64,000 nucleotides of DNA from Xenopus tropicalis (lineage: Eukaryota; Chordata; Amphibia; Anura; Pipidae). Shown one piece after another: positions 12,300 through 24,600 of the stretch (within the stretch, counting starts at the first letter, position 1; each line of letters begins with the position of its first letter). The stretch is from positions 113,237,036 to 113,301,035 of the forward strand of contig NC_030677.2 of NCBI RefSeq assembly GCF_000004195.4, read 5' to 3'. A model generated the notes under the pieces. It had not been told where the DNA came from. It worked only from the letters and a program-made list of their open reading frames with translations, and searched no databases. The position numbers and the translations under genes were made by a program.

Positions 12300-13640
12300 T
12301 CACATAGACAAAAACGAGAGGTCCTGCACTCACCCATTATCAATATATACAGGAAATTAATGGGGGAATTTACTATAACATATTTTTTTTTTCAGTTTGG
12401 GTTTTTTGACAGTGAACACCCAAATTTGTTGTTGAAAGAAAGACATCATTTTGTCGCAATAATTATGCAAAATTTTGAATGCTAAAATATGGCAGCTAAA
12501 ACCTGTTGAGGTCATGTAGAAGTCAATGGCAGCTGTCCCATTTTGTTTCATGGTTTTAAAGGTTTTCTGTCTTTTTTATGCTCACTTTTGCACGACAACA
12601 CAAAAAATTGTGGTTATTGTGCGTCAAATCGAAAAAGTTGCAGTTTTTGTGTAATTTCTGCTTTTTCAATTGGGATGTTTTGATAAATGGCGTTTTTTTT
12701 GTGGTTTCAAGAATGCTAAGAACTCACTCCCCCCCCTTAGGAATGTGGATCTGAGCCAATCAGCAGGAAGCTGACTCATAGTCTAACTAACTGAGCATGT
12801 TCACTTGGTCCCTGTGTCTGTGCAGGAGTGAGGCATTTTGGGAACTTTCTTACACAGCTCAGCGTTTTTTCTTCCTGTTTGGCTTCAGATATTTTGAACA
12901 GGTGAAATATGGGCACTATTAAGACAACTGAAGGTATGCCTGCAGCTTGAGATTAACTCTTTATTAGCCTTTCCCTCTCATTTAAACAAAACAGGAAGTT
13001 TTACCTGCAACTTGCTTGCTTTCATAGTTAAAACTCCCACAGGGGCCAATAAAATAGGCAACTATTTAAGAGTTGTAATCGTGAAGGCAAACAAGTTGCA
13101 GGTAAACCTCAGTCCCTGTAAAAAGTGTATAATGAAGCAGTAGAATTCTTAATGAACCAGATGAAAGTAGGACTGGCCAGACCGGGGATGATGTTGACAT
13201 AGTTGGCCAGATAGAATATACTGCAATATATATTAAAAGGGGAAGGCATTTCTTAGTAGGTTAATGCACAGAATGTCTTATGGGGGAATGTAGTAAAATT
13301 AGTAAATGTAAAAAAATTGGGTTCAAATAAAAAGAAAAAATTGTGTTTTGCAATGTAAAATTTTTCATCAGGCGTTTATTGCATTGCAGATTTTAATTGT
13401 TAATGTTTAAGACATGCTTGAAGATAACAACGTTTTCATTAAGAAGCTTTATTACATACACTGCGCCCCTGCTGTCACTAGAACTTCAAAAAGTTTGCAA
13501 ACGTTTTTATTGTTCTCAATGAGACATTTTTGTCCCATTGCAACTGTTATTTCTGCTAGTGACCTGTATTACATTCCCCCATTAATGTCCTACATATATT
13601 GATAATGGGTGAGTGCAGAGGACTTTTTGTTACTGCAACT
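12300..13640. mobile_element. Composite 1.3-kb element with long inverted ends
   Basis: 12.30-12.38 kb (CCTGCACTCACCCATTATCA, then AATGGGGGAATTTACTA) recurs inverted at 13.55-13.64 kb (TGTATTACATTCCCCCATT, then TGATAATGGGTGAGTGCAG). The arms are about 75-100 bp. Inside lies non-coding DNA, part of which (13.0-13.27 kb) recurs inverted at 59.5-59.8 kb. No ORF of note; superfamily not recognised. Confidence 0.6.
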
Positions 13641-13657
13641 AGGGAGACACCGAATAC

Positions 13658-13830
13658 AGGTATGGGACATGTTATCTGGATTGCTTGGGGTTTTTCGGGT
13701 ACATAATTTGGATCAAGATCTCCATACCTTAAGAAATCATTTAAACATTAATTAAACCCAATAAGATTTTTTTTGCCTCCAGTTAGGATTAATTATATCT
13801 TAGTTGAAAACAATCTAAATCAATTGTGAA
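13658..13830. repeat. CAGGTATGGGA-family element, half copy
   Basis: Begins ACAGGTATGGGACATGTTAT and includes AATTAAACCCAATAAGATT and GGATTAATTATATCTTAGTT. The same blocks occur near 18.0, 46.1, 50.5, 57.3 and 63.2 kb. Only the left half is kept here. Confidence 0.7.
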
Positions 13831-13877
13831 CAAAACTTGTTGCATTAAGTTTTCTTGAGCTTCAAAGTCAAATGACT

Positions 13878-14341
13878 TTAAAGGGTTTGTTTACCTTTAG
13901 ATTCACTTTTAGCATGATGTAGATATTTTATGGATTTTGAATTATTTGGCTTTTTGTTCAGCATCTCTCTAGTTTGGAATTTCAGCTGCTATCTGGTTGC
14001 TAGGGTCCAATTTACTCTAGCAACCAGAGATAGGTTTAAATGAAAAACTGGAATATGACCAGGAGAAGATAAAGATATAAAGATAAGTAATAACAAGTAA
14101 CTATAACAATAAAATGGTAGATTATTGAGCAATAGATTTTTTGGCTGCCAGGGTCAGTGACCCTCCATTGAAAGCTGTAAGGAAAAAGAAGAGAAAGACA
14201 AATAATAAAAAAAAAATTGTACTAAAAAAAAATGAAAACTAGCAACTGAAGTTGCTAAAAATAGACCATTCTTTCACCTTTAAAAAAAATAGGCAATTCT
14301 ATTATATACTAAAAGTTAAGTTAAAGGTAAACTACCCCTTG
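13878..14341. mobile_element. T2/Kolobok-type MITE
   Basis: Starts TTAAAGGGTTTGTTTACCTTTA and ends AAAGGTAAACTACCCCTTGAA, mutated TTAA-bounded inverted ends. The middle (GGTTGCTAGGGTCCAATTTA, GGGTCAGTGACCCTCCATTG) matches, from memory, one of the commonest Xenopus MITEs. Non-coding. Confidence 0.8.
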
Positions 14342-14953
14342 AAAGGATTTCATACACATCAGGTAGATAGACTTTATTCCCATTAGTTCAAATCTAATGT
14401 TACTTAACATAAGGGAAAAACAGATCCCTAGGGAAATCACATTTAGCCTGGGAACTAATTGGCCACTGACCTCACGGCTCTGAATGAATTACTGAATTAA
14501 CAAAATGGAAGGATGCTTATAGAGTGACTACATATTGAGTTATTTGCTGGATCATAACATCCTACAAAAATAACTCCTCTCTCCGGGCAAAGATTTGTGC
14601 AAGAGTATCACATAGTAAGGCAATCTGTGCCTATGGGACATGCACACCCTAGTGTGCCTAAACCATTTTTCCTGCTATACACATATTCACAGCCTAGCAT
14701 AGTCTAGTATTTCAAAAAAGGTCTTTCATAAAGATCTTAGGGAATAAATGTGCATTTTGTGCATTATAAATCATCAATTAACCATGAAATACTGGGGCTC
14801 ATGAGTTGTTCATAAGCCACAGAGCTATTCTGTACTGGGGGGGGGGGGTCCCAATTTTGCCTTGTAAAACTGGGCAATGCTGGGAGTCACTTTAAGTCTC
14901 TAAAGTCTGTGTGTGTGTGGGGGGGGCATTTACTGGATCTTATTTTCTTGAGT

Positions 14954-15194
14954 CAGGGCCAGGACTAGGGGTAGGGAGAAGAGGCACCTGCCTAGGGTGC
15001 AACAGTGGGGGGGGCGCCAGGCATGTACCTCTTCTTTCACCTACCACTAGTTCCGGGCTCTTTCCCCCTCACTGCAGTACCCCCCGCCAGCGGCTTTGTA
15101 CGTTTGTTTGCGCATGCACACACGGGGGGCGGGGGGAAGGCGGGGCAAGCCGACTAGGTTGCCTAGGGCACCCGGCCAGCTTGGCCCAGCACTG
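14954..15194. mobile_element. hAT-like small element related to 10.2 kb
   Basis: Begins CAGGGCCAGGACTAGGGGTA and ends GGCCCAGCACTG; the interior GAAGAGGCACCTGCCTAGGG matches 10200-10419. The flanking 8-mers do not match well, so the borders are approximate. Confidence 0.55.
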
Positions 15195-15847
15195 CTAGAA
15201 GTCACTGTATTAATTTACATTGCAGACAGGAGAAAGCATGTATTTTATTTTATCTAGCTTTTAAAATTGAGAGTGGTTTGAGTGATAATGGTGTGACATT
15301 CAGATGGTCATGGCCTAATGGAGGAGTTATTGTCTGCACGTAGCAGAATAAAAGAGAACTATATAACCACTTGGGATAGGTGGACAATTTATTTAGACTG
15401 AGATTAATACAGACAAAGCATTAACTCTTTCCTACCTTTTCCTGGCTTTACTTGTGTTTTTACTTGTTACCAAGATAAGGGTGAATTTCTCATGGAGAAT
15501 TTATGCAGTGCAAATGGGAGAGCAAGAGCTAAAAGTCCTCTGCAGCCTGTCTGTATCCATTGCATTGCTCTGTGCTCTTCCAAGCAGAGCACAATGCAAT
15601 AAATAGAACAAACAGGAGATTGCAGCTGCCCATGCAAAAATGTTTATATTTAGAAGCTGCCACATTGGTTGCTGTGATTATCTGCTGTGATAAGTTGTTT
15701 TAAAAAACAGTGCCTTCTTGGCTATGTTATTTAGTTAGATTTGAACAATGAATCTTTCAAACATGGAAACAAAACAAAAAGAACACACCAGAGATCACAG
15801 CTGCCCAAACAGGATTAATCCTGAATGTGTACTTTTGGAAGCTGCTA

Positions 15848-16150
15848 CCAGGGCTGGACTTAGGGGTAAGCAGAAGAGGCACCTGCATAGGGCTGAGCAG
15901 TGGGGAGTACCACGCAGGTACCTCTCCTGCCACGATAGCAATGCACATGCGTGTGCACACACTGGGTGGAGGGTGCAGGGGCAAGGTGGCTGACCAGTCC
16001 GCCTGGACCCGCGTGTGTGTGCGTGCGCAAGTGCATTGCTGTCGTGGGGGGGGGTGGGGTGGTAATTGCCCCCACTTTGCACTGACAAGCGGCAGGGGCA
16101 ATGACAAGGGAGCATGATCTAGGGGTAGGAAGAAGAGGTACCTGCATAGC
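15848..16150. mobile_element. hAT-like small element, third relative
   Basis: CAGGGCTGGACTTAGGGGTA, then GAAGAGGCACCTGCATAGG, is related to 14954-15194. The segment also holds a GGGGTAGGAAGAAGAGGTACC repeat of its own start near 16.12 kb, so it may be a nested or duplicated copy. The right end is unclear. Confidence 0.45.
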
Positions 16151-16245
16151 TGACACACTGGTTGCTGTGATATCTTTATGTATTCAATATTTACTTTTGT
16201 GGTCTGGCACCTAGCAGGCGAATCATTTTTAAAAACAATGCTATA

Positions 16246-16382
16246 TTAATGGGGACCTGTCACCGGGCGGGGGGGGGGGCAGGGGGACATTTTCAGTAGA
16301 AAAGAAAAGCACCACTAGGGTTCATGTAGGCATAGTGACATGTGTCCCTGTAAAAATCTGGAATGTGTCACTATCCCTTTAA
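16246..16382. mobile_element. Short TTAA-bounded MITE
   Basis: TTAATGGGGACCTGTCACC at the left and GTGTCACTATCCCTTTAA at the right, TTAA at both ends, with a G run inside. T2/Kolobok type. 137 bp. Confidence 0.55.
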
Positions 16383-17279
16383 GGATCACCAACCTGGGTA
16401 AAATAAACTTGATTTCAATGTGTGGGCACGTGTCTTAACATTTTAGCACCCCAATGTAAAGCCTTTTCTTGTCCTTTATGACTGTAATTTGCCATTCAGG
16501 GCAGATACTGACAAGGCATGTATAGATTTATACTGTATCTTTAGTATCATAAGATAAAACAGAAGACCCAGCACAAATCCTTGAGGTACATCACTTAACA
16601 GGAGAATAGATTATGGGTGCATTTGGCTCAAACACAGTAAGACAAGCTCTCACCTTCTTGAGTGGTTTCTAGCCTAAAATTTATTTTCCTTGGACTTTGG
16701 ACAGAGTACTATATGGCACTGTTGTCCTATAGAACTACTTGCTTAGGCTTAGTTAATAGTACAAACCTCAGGAACACAATGACATCTCGTTCCTGGCCGG
16801 CTGCATAGCAGAAGAGGTATGAATCATGCTGAGGGAAATAAATGTTTGCTTCAAGCAACTTTATATCTTCAGTTGTCTTTTGGCTTCTTCTATGGCCAGA
16901 GATCCCATCAGAAATTGTGGCTCTGTACAACCTGAATGGCACCCAATAACAATTCTAGTACTTTATAAAATATGTTTGGCTAAAGGATATGAAGCCTGCC
17001 ACCACGTCAAGGTAGACTCGCTGAGCAGGTCCCTAACCTATCCTAACCATCTTATTAAATGAGTAAAATATAAGTACTGTGGTATTTGGAATATATCTTT
17101 CTATTCAACTAAACTTTTATGGCTAGCTCTTGAGAGAAACAACTTCATTCTCCCTCATGTCTAAGCGGCACTGATCAGCATAAGAGCTGCTTGGCCCTGA
17201 CATAGAGAAGTTAGCCCTAAAAACGTAATATTTTATCCAAACAGGTACCAACAAGTACTAATATTTTACCTTTAGACTA

Positions 17280-17960
17280 ATATGGCTGCAACTATTCTAT
17301 CCACCTTATTAAATAATACTTTGTTGTTAGTTGGTTGTATTCCTATATTAACTTCCACTATAACTATTCTATCCATCTTATTACATTTATGTAATTTCAT
17401 TTATACTACTTTACGTTCCTCTACTACTATTCTATCCATCTTATTAAATCACCTAGTTTCTTCTACCCTGTATTACATCCACTAACTCTAAAATACATGG
17501 GCCAGAGAAGCCAGTCCCATTTCACTTCCGATAGCTTAGGTGACATTAAATAGCAGCCATTGCCTTTAATGTTATTCTTTTCAGCTATATTTTATGATAA
17601 CCTATTTTTATTTTCTGCCATCCTATGTTAAATACCTTATTCTACTAGTATTCTATTTACCTTACACTGTACTCCTTTAAGCTATAAGTTCAGGCCAGCA
17701 CTAGCATATTTGTCCTTAGTATTAAGATGGCAGTAAGTAAAGGCAATTCTATAATGAGGAAATATGTAACTATCCTTATTTTTTACCATCTAATCCTTAT
17801 TTTTTATTATTTTTATTTCTTTATTCTGTATACTTATTGTTGAATTCCTTATCATTATTATTATTAATTTAAATTTCTTATCCTTATTACTTTATTATTT
17901 AGCTTTATTTTTTTTACCATTTTGTTATAATCTAATGTTATGTATTATTTAATATGTAGT
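17280..17960. repeat. AT-rich tract with irregular CTATTCTATCCA repeats
   Basis: ACTATTCTATCCATCTTATTA and variants recur at about 17.29, 17.36, 17.43 and 17.64 kb, followed by TTATT-rich low-complexity DNA. No coding potential beyond a spurious 67-codon ORF. Confidence 0.45.
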
Positions 17961-18019
17961 GCTTCTGACATAATATTTTTAATCATTTTATCTTATCCAA
18001 TCCTGCTGAACTTTATCTA

Positions 18020-18190
18020 TATACAATTATGGGATACATTATCCAAAATGTTTGGGAATTGTGGTTTTTCTATAATTTGGAAGTATTACAAGGTATTATC
18101 TACTTATTAAGGGGGAAAACTATGGTTAAATTTAAGCTTAAGCTTTAATTCATTAAATTCCTATTTATCTTAAAGATGATCAAGAGGAAG
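18020..18190. repeat. CAGGTATGGGA-family element, degraded
   Basis: ATTATGGGATACATTATCCA, then AAAATGTTTGGGAATTGTGG and TTTTTCTATAATTTGGAAG, match the left half of the family at 50467-50823, with many changes. Confidence 0.5.
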
Positions 18191-18699
18191 GAAAAAAAAA
18201 ACCCTCTGAGGCTGTGTCAAATGTGCCTCAAAAGGGGAAAAAAAATCCTTCCTGACTCCAATATGGTAATTGTACTGGTTCCTGGATCGCTAATGTACTA
18301 TGTGTAGTGGTCCTTATTTATTCTGGTAGCCTATATTCGGGTAGTATTTTTAATGTTTAAGGTTCTGTCCCTTCCTATTTATACCATATGCCTAAACAAT
18401 TTAAATATACCTCTTTATTTTTGAAATACGAGTCCTTTAGTTATATCCTTTGCCACACATAATACATATAATCAAAGCTAAATCTGGACCCAAAGGTGTA
18501 GATAATCGTAGGGTTTAAGGGCTACTCAAAGAGCCAGAGTTAAAAAATTATATTATTGTTCAATGTACTGAAAAGTGTATAAGTGATGGGAATGGCTAAA
18601 GGCTGAAGAGCCCGTTCTACCAGTTTCCCTCTCTGGGCCTCAACACCGGCCCAGACACTGGCCCATTCGATGGGGCTTTGCCTGCATTCCCTTCCTCCG

Positions 18700-21600
18700 G
18701 CTTCTGTCAGAGAAAGAAGCCGGTGGAAGGGGCTGCAGGCAGAGGCCGGTGGAGTGGGCCAGTGTTGTGGGGGCCGGTGTCAGGGCACAGAGACGGCAGG
18801 CGGTGGAAGGGGCTGCAGGCAGAGGCCAGTGGAGTGGGCTAGTGTTGGGTGGCCGTTGGCAGGGCACAGGGACAGCAGCCGGTGGAAGGGGCTGCAGGCA
18901 GAGGCCGATGGAGTTGGCAGGTGTTAGGGGGGCCGGTGGCAAGGCACAGAGACAGCAGCCGGTGGAAGGGGCTGCAGGCAGAGGCCGATGGAGTGGGCTT
19001 CTGTTAGGGGGGGCCGGTGGCAAGGCACAGAGACAGCAGCCGGTGGAAAGGGCTGCAGGCAGAGGCCGATGGAGTGGACCAGTGTTAGGAGGCGCCGGTG
19101 GCAGGGCACAGAGACAGCAGCCGGTGTAAGGGGCTGCAGGCAGAGGCCGATGGAGTGGACCGGTGTTAGGAGGGGCCGGTGGCAGGGCACAGAGACAGCA
19201 GCCGGTGGAAGGGGCTGCAGGCAGAGGCCGATGGAGTGGACCGGTGTTAGGAGGGGCCGGTTGCAGGGCAGAGAGACAGCAGCCGGTGGAAGGGGCTGCA
19301 GGTAGAGGCCAATGGAGTGGGCCGGTGTTAGGGGGGGCCGGTGGAAAGGCAGAGAGTCAGCAGCCAGTGGAAGGGGCTGCAAGTAAAGGCCGATGGAGTG
19401 GGCCGGTGTTAGGGAGGGCCGGTGGAAAGGCACAGAGACAGCAGCCGGTGGAAGGGGCTGCAGGCAGAGGCCGATGGACTGGGCTGGTGTTAGGAGGGGC
19501 CGGTGGCAAGGCACAGAGACAGCAGCCGGTGGAAGGGGCTGCAGGCAGAGGCCGATGGAGTGGACCAGTGTTAGGAGGCGCCGGTGGCAGGGCACAGAGA
19601 CAGCAGCCGGTGGAAGGGGCTGCAGGCAGAGGCCGATGGAGTGGACCGGTGTTAGGGGCTGGTGGCAGGGCAGAGACACAGCAGCCGGTGGAAGGGGCTG
19701 CAGGTAGAGGCCAATGGAGTGGGCCGGTGTTAGGGGGGGCCGGTGGAAAGGCAGAGAGTCAGCAGCCAGTGGAAGGGGCTGCAGGTAGAGGCCGATGGAG
19801 TGGGCTGTGTTATGGGGGGCTGGTAGAAAGGCACAGAGACAGCAGCCGGTGGAAGGGGCTGCAGGTAAAGGCCGATGGAGTGGGCCGGTGTTAGGGAGGG
19901 CCGGTGGAAAGGCACAGAGACAGCAGCCGGTGGAAGGGGCTGCAGGCAGAGGCTGATGGAGTGGGCTGGTGTTAGGAGGGGCCGGTGGCAGGGCAGAGAC
20001 ACAGCAGCCGGTGGAAGGGGCTGTAGGTAGAGGCCAATGGAGTGGGCCAGTGTTAGGGGGGGCCGGTGGAAAGGCAGAGAGTCAGCAGCCAGTGGAAGGG
20101 GCTGCAGGTAGAGGCCAATGGAGTGGGCTGTGTTATGGGGGGCTGGTAGAAAGGCACCGAGACAGCAGCCGGTGGAAGGGGCTGCAGGTAAAGGCCGATG
20201 GAGTGGGCCGGTGTTAGGGAGGGCCGGTGGAAAGGCACAGAGACAGCAGCCGGTGGAAGGGGCTGCAGGCAGAGGCCGATGGAGTGGGCTGGTGTTAGGA
20301 GGGGCCGGTGGCAAGGCACAAAGACAGCAGCCGGTGGAAGGGGCTGCAGGCAGAGGCCGATGGAGTGGGCTTCTGTTAGGGGGGGCCGGTGGCAAGGCAC
20401 AGAGACAGCAGCCGGTGGAAGGGGCTGCAGGCAGAGGCCGATGGAGTTGGCCGGTGTTAGGGTGGCCGTTAGCAGGGCACAGGGACAGCAGCCGGTGGAA
20501 GGGGCTGCAGGCAGAGGCCGATGGAGTTGGCCGGTGTTAGGAGGGGCCGGTGGCAGGGCACAGAGACAGCAGCCGGTGGAAGGGGCTGCAGGCAGAGGCC
20601 GATGGAGTGGGCTTCTGTTAGGGGGGGCCGGTGGCAAGGCACAGAGACAGCAGCCGGTGGAAGGGGCTGCAGGCAGAGGCCGATGGAGTGGACCAGTGTT
20701 AGGAGGCGCCGGTGGCAGGGCACAGAGACAGCAGCCGGTGTAAGGGGCTGCAGGCAGAGGCCAATGGAGTGGACCGGTCTTAGGAGGGGCCGGTGGCAGG
20801 GCACAGATAGAGCAGCCGGTGGAAGGGGCTGCAGGCAGAGGCCGATGGAGTGGACCGGTGTTAGGAGGGGCCAGTGGCAGGGCAGAGAGACAGCAGCCGG
20901 TGGAAGGGGCTGCAGGCAGAGGCCGATGGAGTGGGCTTCTGTTAGGGGGGGCCGGTGGCAAGGCAGAGAGACAGCAGCCGGTGGAAGGGGCTGCAGGTAG
21001 AGGCCAATGGAGTGGGCCGGTGTTAGGGGGGGGCCGGTGGAAAGGCAGAGAGTCAGCAGCCAATGGAAGGGGCTGCAGGTAAAGGCCGATGGAGTGGGCC
21101 GGTGTTAGGGAGGGCCGGTGGAAAGGCACAGAGACAGCAGCCGGTGGAAGGGGCTGCAGGCAGAGGCCGATGGAGTGGGCTGGTGTTAGGAGGGGCCGGT
21201 GGCAAGGCACAGAGACAGCAGCCGGTGGAAGGGGCTGCAGGCAGAGGCCGATGGAGTGGACCAGTGTTAGGAGGCGCCGGTGGCAGGGCACAGAGACAGC
21301 AGCCGGTGGAAGGGGCTGCAGGCAGAGGCCGATGGAGTGGGCCGATGTTAGGGGGGGGGGGGGGGGCGGTGGAAAGGCAGAGAGACAGCAGCCGGTGGAA
21401 GGGGCTGCAGACAGAGGCCAGTGGAGTGGGCCGGTGTTAGCAGAGGCCGGTGGCAAGGCACAGAAATAGCAGCGGGTGGAAGCGGCTGCAGGTAGAGGCC
21501 GATGGAGTGGGCCAGTGTTAGGGGGGGCCGGTGGAAAGGCACAGAGACAGCAGCCAGTGGAAGGGGCTGCAGGTAGAGGCCGATGGAGTGGGCCGGTGTT

Positions 21601-24600
21601 AGGGGGGGCCGGTGGAAAGGCACAGAGAAAGCAGCCGGTGGAAGGGGCTGCAGGCAGAGGCAGATGGAGTGGGCCGGTGGCAAGGCACAAAGACAGCAGC
21701 TGGTGGAGTGGGCTGGTGGCAAGGCAGAGAGACAGCAGCCGGTGGAAGGGGCTGCAGACAGAGGCCGGTGGAGTGGGCCGGTGTTAGGAGAGGCCGGTGG
21801 CAAGGCACAGAAATAGCAGCCGGTGGAAGGGGCTGCAGGGAGAGGCCGATGGAGTGGGCCAGTGTTAGGGGGGCCGGTGGAAAGGCACAGAGACAGCAGC
21901 CGGTGGAAGGGGCTGCAGGCAGAGGCTGATGGAGTGGGCTGGTGGCAAGGCAGAGAGACAGCAGCCGGTGGAAGGGGCTGCAGGCAGAGGTCGATGGAGT
22001 GGGCCGGTGGCAAGGAAGAGAGACAGCAGCCGGTGGAAGAGGCTGCAGACAGAGGCCGGTGGAGTGGGCCGGTGTTAGGAGTGGCCGGTGGCAAGGCAGA
22101 GAGACAGCAGCCGGTGGAAGGGGCTGCAGGCAGAGGCCGATGGAGTGGGCCGATGGCAAGGCACAAAGACAGCAGCCGGTAGAGTGGGCCGGTGGCAAGG
22201 CAGAGAGACAGCAGCTGGTGGAAGGGGCTGCTGACAGAGCCTGGTGGAGTGGGCCGGTGTTAGGAGAGGCCGGTGGCAAGGCACAGAAATAGCAGCCGGT
22301 GGAAGGGGCTGCAGGTAGAGGCCGATGGAGTGGGCCAGTGTTAGGGGGGGCCGGTGGAAAGGCACAGAGACAGCAGCCGGTGGAAGGGGCTGCAGGTAGA
22401 GGCCGATGGAGTGGGCCAGTGTTAGGGGGGGCCGGTGGAAAGGCACAGAGACAGCAGCCGGTGGAAGGGACTGCAGGTAGAGGCCGATGGAGTGGGCCGG
22501 TGTTAGGGGGGGGCGGTGGAAAAGCACAGAGAAAGCAGCCGGTCGAAGGGGCTGCAGGCAGAGGCCGATGGAGTGGGCTGGTGTTAGGAGGGGCCGGTGG
22601 CAAGGCACAGAGACAGCAGCCGGTGGAAGGGGCTGCAGGCAGAGGCCGATGGAGTGGACCAGTGTTAGGAGGCGCCGGTGGCAGGGCACAGAGACAGCAG
22701 CCGGTGGAAGGGGCTGCAGGCAGAGGCCGATGGAGTGGGCCGATGTTAGGGGGGGGGGGGGGGCGGTGGAAAGGCAGAGAGACAGCAGCCGGTGGAAGGG
22801 GCTGCAGACAGAGGCCAGTGGAGTGGGCCGGTGTTAGCAGAGGCCGGTGGCAAGGCACAGAAATAGCAGCGGGTGGAAGCGGCTGCAGGTAGAGGCCGAT
22901 GGAGTGGGCCAGTGTTAGGGGGGGCCGGTGGAAAGGCACAGAGACAGCAGCCAGTGGAAGGGGCTGCAGGTAGAGGCCGATGGAGTGGGCCGGTGTTAGG
23001 GGGGGCCGGTGGAAAGGCACAGAGAAAGCAGCCGGTGGAAGGGGCTGCAGGCAGAGGCAGATGGAGTGGGCCGGTGGCAAGGCACAAAGACAGCAGCTGG
23101 TGGAGTGGGCTGGTGGCAAGGCAGAGAGACAGCAGCCGGTGGAAGGGGCTGCAGACAGAGGCCGGTGGAGTGGGCCGGTGTTAGGAGAGGCCGGTGGCAA
23201 GGCACAGAAATAGCAGCCGGTGGAAGGGGCTGCAGGGAGAGGCCGATGGAGTGGGCCAGTGTTAGGGGGGCCGGTGGAAAGGCACAGAGACAGCAGCCGG
23301 TGGAAGGGGCTGCAGGCAGAGGCTGATGGAGTGGGCTGGTGGCAAGGCAGAGAGACAGCAGCCGGTGGAAGGGGCTGCAGGCAGAGGTCGATGGAGTGGG
23401 CCGGTGGCAAGGAAGAGAGACAGCAGCCGGTGGAAGAGGCTGCAGACAGAGGCCGGTGGAGTGGGCCGGTGTTAGGAGTGGCCGGTGGCAAGGCAGAGAG
23501 ACAGCAGCCGGTGGAAGGGGCTGCAGGCAGAGGCCGATGGAGTGGGCCGATGGCAAGGCACAAAGACAGCAGCCGGTAGAGTGGGCCGGTGGCAAGGCAG
23601 AGAGACAGCAGCTGGTGGAAGGGGCTGCTGACAGAGCCTGGTGGAGTGGGCCGGTGTTAGGAGAGGCCGGTGGCAAGGCACAGAAATAGCAGCCGGTGGA
23701 AGGGGCTGCAGGTAGAGGCCGATGGAGTGGGCCAGTGTTAGGGGGGGCCGGTGGAAAGGCACAGAGACAGCAGCCGGTGGAAGGGGCTGCAGGTAGAGGC
23801 CGATGGAGTGGGCCAGTGTTAGGGGGGGCCGGTGGAAAGGCACAGAGACAGCAGCCGGTGGAAGGGACTGCAGGTAGAGGCCGATGGAGTGGGCCGGTGT
23901 TAGGGGGGGGCGGTGGAAAAGCACAGAGAAAGCAGCCGGTCGAAGGGGCTGCAGGCAGAGGCTGATGGAGTGGGCCGGTGGCAAGGCACAAAGACAGCAG
24001 CCGGTGGAGTGGGCCGGTGGCAAGGCAGAGAGACAGCAGCCGGTGGAAGTGGCTGCAGACAGAGGCCGGTGGAGTGGGCCAGTGTTAGGAGAGGCCGGTG
24101 GCAAGGCAGAGAAATAGCAGCCGGTGGAAGGGGCTGCAGGTAGAGGCCGATGGAGTGGACCAGTGTTAGGGGGGGCCGGTGGAAAGGCACAGAGACAGCA
24201 GCCGGTGGAAGGGGCTGCAGGCAGAGGCCGATGGAGTGGGCCGGTGGCAAGGCAGAGAGACAGCAGCCGGTGGAACGGGCTGCAGGCAGAGGCCGATGGA
24301 GTGGGCTGGTGTTAGGGGGGGCCGGTGGAAAGGCACAGAGAAAGCAGCCGGTGGAAGGGGCTGCAGGCAGAGGCCGATGGAGTGGGCGGGTGGCAAGGCA
24401 CAAAGACAGCAGCCGGTGGAGTGGGCCGGTGGCAAGGCAGAGAGACAGCAGCCGGTGGAAGAGGCTGCAGACAGAGGCTGATGGAGTGGGCCAGTGTTAG
24501 GAGGGGCCGGTGGCAAGGCACAGAGACAGCAGCCGGTGGAAGGGGCTGCAGGCAGAGGCCGATGGAGTGGACCGGTGTTAGGAGGGGCCGGTGGCAGGGC

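Larger units (their letters stand above)
16383..18699. other. No recognised gene; possible downstream flank or intron of the kinase
   Basis: If the kinase splices past the minisatellite, its last exon might be expected here on the minus strand. I looked for the PKC turn and hydrophobic motifs and did not find them. A 71-codon minus-strand ORF at 16727-16942 is unassigned. Confidence 0.4.

Noticed and set aside
15757..16158. Four overlapping ORFs of about 100-130 codons
   Set aside because: All lie in a GC-rich hAT-like repeat and overlap on both strands; chance openness.
16727..16942. Minus-strand 71-codon ORF with a fairly protein-like sequence
   Set aside because: No family recognised, no clear splice sites, and it does not carry the PKC tail motifs expected downstream of the kinase.
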